From an uncultured bacterium (GTDB lineage: Bacteria; Patescibacteriota; Minisyncoccia; Moranbacterales; UBA1568): DNA of 36,498 bases. Positions within the stretch are counted from its first letter, which is position 1; each line of letters opens with the position of its first letter. The position numbers were made by a program, and so were the translations under genes. The stretch covers positions 1 to 36,498 of the forward strand of contig CALMHZ010000001.1 of assembly GCA_937864125.1 (NCBI GenBank), given 5' to 3'. Shown here piece by piece: positions 33,434-36,498 of the stretch. Under the pieces are notes generated by a model. It was not told the DNA's origin. It was given only the letters and a program-made list of their open reading frames with translations, and searched no databases.

Positions 33434-34726
33434 ATGCGGATACTCTTCGTTTCGGGTGAACTCATCGCGGGCGATCTTCCGTGGCGCCTCAAAGAAGAGG
33501 GCAATGAAGTCAAGCTCTATGTTGGACATCCGCTTCAGGCGGAGTGTCAGAATGGATTTGTCGAGCGGGTGGCGAATTGGAGGCAGGAACTCGGGTGGGT
33601 GGGGAAAGATGGCCTTATCGTGTTCGATGATGTCGGTTATGGGCAGGAACAGGACAATCTTCGAGAAGAGGGTTACCGGGTTTTCGGCGGGAGCGCAGGA
33701 GGGGATCGCCTTGAGCAGGATCGGGAATACGGACAGAAGGTTCTGCGATCCGTCGGACTCAATGTTGAGCCAACGCTCAATTTCGCGACTCCTCGCGAGG
33801 CGATTGAACATATCCGAAACCATAAAGCGGCGTATGTCGTGAAGCAGAATAATCACCAAAGCGCGCTCAACTATGTCGGAGAACTCGAAACGGGCGAGGA
33901 TGTGCTCTCGATGTTGAAAAAATATGAATCCGTCGGAGTGAGTGATATATCGCTACAGAAGAAGCTTAGGGGAGTGGAAGTCGGGGTGGCGCGATATTTC
34001 AACGGGAATGATTGGGTGGGACCGATCGAGATTAGTTTCGAACACAAGGACCTGTTCAACGACGACATCGGCCCGAAGACCGGTGAAATGGGGACGCTTG
34101 CATGGTATGACGCGAACGAAGATAACCCTCTCTTTAAAAAAATCATCGAACCGCTAAAAAAATACCTTCAGGATATACGGTTCAAGGGAGATATAAGTGT
34201 AAACAGTTTTGTCCATGAGCACAGGGTTTCTCCCATAGAGTTCACCGCAAGGATAGGATGTCCAATAATTCACTTGCAGGGAGACTTCAACATTTCTCCC
34301 TGGGGCGAATTTCTCGCTGCTATTGCGGATGGGAAGCGGTATGATCTACAATATAAGAAAGGATACGGTATCGTGCTCACGCTTGCGTTGCCGCCATTCC
34401 CGTATGAGGGAATTTCCAATGAGTTTTCTTCCGATGATTTGGAAATATTTTTCCGTGACGGGTTATCGGCGGAGGAGCGGAAGAGGATTCACTTCGAAGG
34501 GGTGAAGCTCGATATGCGTGATGGTAGGGAAAGATATTTCGTGACCAAGAGCATTGGGTATACAATGTTCGTCACCGGGATCGGAGAGAAAGTAGAGTCT
34601 GCCCAAGAGTCAGCTTATTCGCTTGCAAGAAAGGTCATCATTCCGAAGATTTTCTACCGTACAGATATCGGTAGTCGGTTTCTCCGAAATGATCATGAAC
34701 AACTCAAACAATGGGGATGGCTATGA
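33434..34726 (+). CDS. PurD-family ATP-grasp ligase (GARS-like), role uncertain
   Basis: 430 residues, the length of phosphoribosylamine-glycine ligase. The N-terminal pre-ATP-grasp domain begins MRILFVSGELIAGDLPWRL. The ATP-grasp region has YVVKQNN (about 135), LRGVEVGVARYF, DIGPKTGEMGTL (about 211-222, as DTGPNTGGMGA in PurD) and EFTARIGCP (about 269-277, as EFNVRFGDP). The Asn that binds Mg in PurD is Thr271 here, and the Asp of GDP is Cys. The C-terminal GARS domain is partly kept. No purine gene is nearby, and CPR bacteria often lack purine synthesis. It probably ligates another acid and amine. It sits 29 bp after speD and overlaps the next gene. Confidence 0.85.
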   Translation: MRILFVSGELIAGDLPWRLKEEGNEVKLYVGHPLQAECQNGFVERVANWRQELGWVGKDGLIVFDDVGYGQEQDNLREEGYRVFGGSAGGDRLEQDREYGQKVLRSVGLNVEPTLNFATPREAIEHIRNHKAAYVVKQNNHQSALNYVGELETGEDVLSMLKKYESVGVSDISLQKKLRGVEVGVARYFNGNDWVGPIEISFEHKDLFNDDIGPKTGEMGTLAWYDANEDNPLFKKIIEPLKKYLQDIRFKGDISVNSFVHEHRVSPIEFTARIGCPIIHLQGDFNISPWGEFLAAIADGKRYDLQYKKGYGIVLTLALPPFPYEGISNEFSSDDLEIFFRDGLSAEERKRIHFEGVKLDMRDGRERYFVTKSIGYTMFVTGIGEKVESAQESAYSLARKVIIPKIFYRTDIGSRFLRNDHEQLKQWGWL

Positions 34727-35229
34727 ACCATGTTGTTTCGTATAAGAAAAAAATACTGGGAAGGATCCTTATCAGTTTTCTTTTATTTGTCGTTTTTGCT
34801 GCAGGAATAGCTTCCTATGGACGATTTTTCATTTATCAGGATTTTCCGGTAACCGTGGAGACGACATGTGATCCTGCTTCGGAGAGCTGTTTCGTCCATT
34901 ATTGCGATCCAAAATTCGAAGAATGTACTGGCAGGCCGGAAGAGGATACCTGGTATTACAAGAGAATCACTGGGCAAGGGAATGTACTTCCTTCCTGCAT
35001 AAGTGAAAAATGCGCAGAGGTGTCATGTGCCGAAAGTGAATTGGCATGCGAAGTGGAATTCTGTGATCCGGAGTCGGAAGAAGAGTGTTCCGATCGGGAT
35101 ACATTTCCGCATACCGATACAAATAACAAGGTTCAAACGGATAAGTCCACAATTGAAAATGGAGTGGATCCGAATGGAAAGAGTGACCTTGGCGAGATGG
35201 CGGAGAATGGAGCGGGTGGAGGGGAGTGA
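34723..35229 (+). CDS. Anchored Cys-rich protein, unknown function
   Basis: About 168 residues. ATG 34723 overlaps the preceding stop as ATGA; in-frame ATGs at 34711 and 34717 also exist. One N-terminal TM anchor (LISFLLFVVFAAGIASYG) exposes a soluble domain outside. It has about 12 Cys in repeated motifs: CDPASESC, CDPKFEEC, CDPESEEEC, plus ISEKC-AEVSC-AESELAC, suggesting several disulfides or metal sites. The C-terminal 50 residues are acidic, Asn/Gly-rich and disordered. I recognise no family. Position inside the speD operon suggests a role with the ligase and transporter. Confidence 0.75.
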   Translation: MNHVVSYKKKILGRILISFLLFVVFAAGIASYGRFFIYQDFPVTVETTCDPASESCFVHYCDPKFEECTGRPEEDTWYYKRITGQGNVLPSCISEKCAEVSCAESELACEVEFCDPESEEECSDRDTFPHTDTNNKVQTDKSTIENGVDPNGKSDLGEMAENGAGGGE

Positions 35230-35234
35230 ATTCA

Positions 35235-36182
35235 ATGCCGACTATGGATATCTGGAATAATTGGCTCTTAATCGCCTTCGTGGCCCCCTTCCTTTGGGCG
35301 CTCGTCAATATCATCGATGTGTACTTCGTTGAGAGCGTGTATGAGGATGAATATGATGGCGCAATGATTTCTGGGATATTTCAGATCGCTCCGTGGCTTC
35401 TTGTTCCATTTGGAATGATATCGTTTACGCTTCCGGCGACTGAGGCTGGGCTGCTGGCATTTTTTGGGGGCAGTTTGTTTCTGTTCTCTTTCTTTTTTTA
35501 CTTTCGCGCGCTATTTTCGAAAAATGATGTCGCATTGATACAGGTTTTGTGGAGTTTGAGCGTGCCTTTAGTGCCGTTTCTTGCATGGCTTTTTATTGGA
35601 GAGCGGCTCGCCCTTCTCCAATACATGGGAATCGTTATCGCCTTCATTGGAGCAATATGCCTCTCGCTTGATCCAAAGATTCGATCCAATGGTTTTGCGG
35701 CGACGGCGAGAATTATGGTTTTGGCCATATTTCTCTTGTCGCTTTCCATGGTGATCGAAGCAAGGGCTTATACTCTTGCGGGTGATTTTTGGAGCATATT
35801 CCTTCTGTTTTCACTCGGTGCTGCGATAACAGGAACAGGCCTCTCGTTTTTTGATAAGAAAGGGTACGCAGACCGGCTTCAGCATATCGCAGGGTTGAGC
35901 CGGAAGTATTTTCTTGTATTTTTTTTGGCGGAGACGCTGGCTCTATTGGGAACGCTGACATCGCAACGGGCAATCGACCTTTCTCCGGCGGTATCATTTG
36001 TAGCTGTCATCGAAAGTCTGGTGCCGGCTTTTGTTCTTGGCATTAGCTTTCTTCTTTCAGTCATGCTTTTCGAGAAAAATAGAAAATTAGCGAGGAGGCT
36101 GTATCGTGATCAGTTGGTGGGCATTCGTATGAAGATGGCGTCGATCGCTATCATTGCGTTCGGCATTTATCTCATCGCATGA
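35235..36182 (+). CDS. DMT-superfamily (EamA-like) transporter
   Basis: About 315 residues with some ten hydrophobic segments in two five-TM halves. The first half ends ALIQVLWSLSVPLVPFLAWLFIGERLALLQYMGIVIAFIGAICLSL, the typical EamA pattern (P-x-x-x-x-L-(x)n-G-E-R); the second has AVSFVAVIESLVPAFVLGISFLL. ATG 35235 is supported by GGAGGGGAG 8 nt upstream; a GTG at 35226 would overlap the previous stop. Such proteins export amino acids and other small metabolites. It ends the speD unit, so it may export the product. Confidence 0.9.
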   Translation: MPTMDIWNNWLLIAFVAPFLWALVNIIDVYFVESVYEDEYDGAMISGIFQIAPWLLVPFGMISFTLPATEAGLLAFFGGSLFLFSFFFYFRALFSKNDVALIQVLWSLSVPLVPFLAWLFIGERLALLQYMGIVIAFIGAICLSLDPKIRSNGFAATARIMVLAIFLLSLSMVIEARAYTLAGDFWSIFLLFSLGAAITGTGLSFFDKKGYADRLQHIAGLSRKYFLVFFLAETLALLGTLTSQRAIDLSPAVSFVAVIESLVPAFVLGISFLLSVMLFEKNRKLARRLYRDQLVGIRMKMASIAIIAFGIYLIA

Positions 36183-36260
36183 TGGTATTTTCGCATACTT
36201 TTTCTTTTCTTTGATTTCAAGTACAATAAACCTATATATCCTACAAATACTCGATACTTT

Positions 36261-36498
36261 TATGTTTTGTGCCGATATTCCCTTCCCGAAATTTTTCTTT
36301 TTTTCTGACACTGTCTCACCCCTTCTTTATTATTCACATTTTTTAGCGATCATCCTCACGCTTGCCTTGGGCATTTTCGTGTATTGGAAAAAAAAAGAGT
36401 TGCTTGAGGCGAAGCTTCTGTTATTCATAGGAATTTTCTTTTCCTTGTGGTCGGTCGCTGATATCGTGCTTTGGGTTCATGTTGATGTGCGTATAGTA
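36261..36498 (+). CDS. Membrane protein, N-terminal fragment (runs off the window)
   Basis: Open from ATG 36261 to the window end, 79 codons. It begins MFCADIPFPKFFFFSD, then two hydrophobic segments (about 26-43, FLAIILTLALGIFVYW, and about 53-70, LLFIGIFFSLWSVADIVLW). The pattern resembles the N-terminal seven-TM sensor region of some histidine kinases, but too little is present to decide. No RBS is evident. A TACAAT at 36222-36227 could be a promoter -10. The 78-bp gap before it holds no gene. Confidence 0.6.

Overview
The window looks like a chromosomal segment of a Patescibacteria (Candidate Phyla Radiation) bacterium, probably of the Parcubacteria side. The evidence is the compact same-strand layout, the Parcubacteria-like type IV pilus order (pilM-N-O-B, a lone receiver protein, pilT, pilC, pilin, pilD, minor pilins), a PilT with divergent nucleotide-binding motifs, and many small genes I cannot place in a family. 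TGA is used as a stop, so the Gracilibacteria/Absconditabacteria code does not apply. The exact lineage cannot be fixed from sequence reading alone. GC content looks moderate (around 50%, judged by eye).

Region 1 (1-9669) is a nearly complete type IV pilus locus: the end of PilM, PilN- and PilO-like inner-membrane proteins, the PilB extension ATPase, a CheY-like receiver, the PilT retraction ATPase, the PilC platform, a major pilin with its own promoter, strong RBS and terminator, the PilD prepilin peptidase, and three minor pilin-like proteins. Region 2 (9703-10557) is a self-contained promoter-gene-terminator unit encoding a secreted PEP-CTERM protein, which is out of place in this context. 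Region 3 (10607-17361) is housekeeping: NAD-dependent DNA ligase, GatC and GatA (no GatB here), a Nudix hydrolase and an ABC-F ATPase, with a very small autonomous transcription unit at 14618-14899.

Region 4 (17396-20689) has a hidden minus-strand 53-codon gene with promoter, RBS and terminator, divergent from secDF. SecD carries a parvulin-like insertion whose elements are in permuted order. Region 5 (20763-26220) is tyrS, a minus-strand structured non-coding RNA candidate with promoter and terminator, pheS-pheT and the RNase P RNA gene. Region 6 (26317-31165) is a surface polysaccharide cluster: initiating sugar transferase, small membrane protein, two GT4 glycosyltransferases and a Wzz-like protein. 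Region 7 (31220-36498) has a DUF2892 protein, an anchored Asp/Glu/Lys-rich protein, then a four-gene unit (SpeD, PurD-family ATP-grasp ligase, Cys-rich anchored protein, DMT-type transporter), and the start of a membrane protein.

For the search for an undescribed system, the best leads are the speD-ATP-grasp-Cys-rich-exporter unit, the minus-strand ncRNA between tyrS and pheS, the permuted parvulin in SecD, the two hidden small-protein units, and a recurring promoter layout that places the -10 box 6-7 nt before the start codon (leaderless mRNAs).
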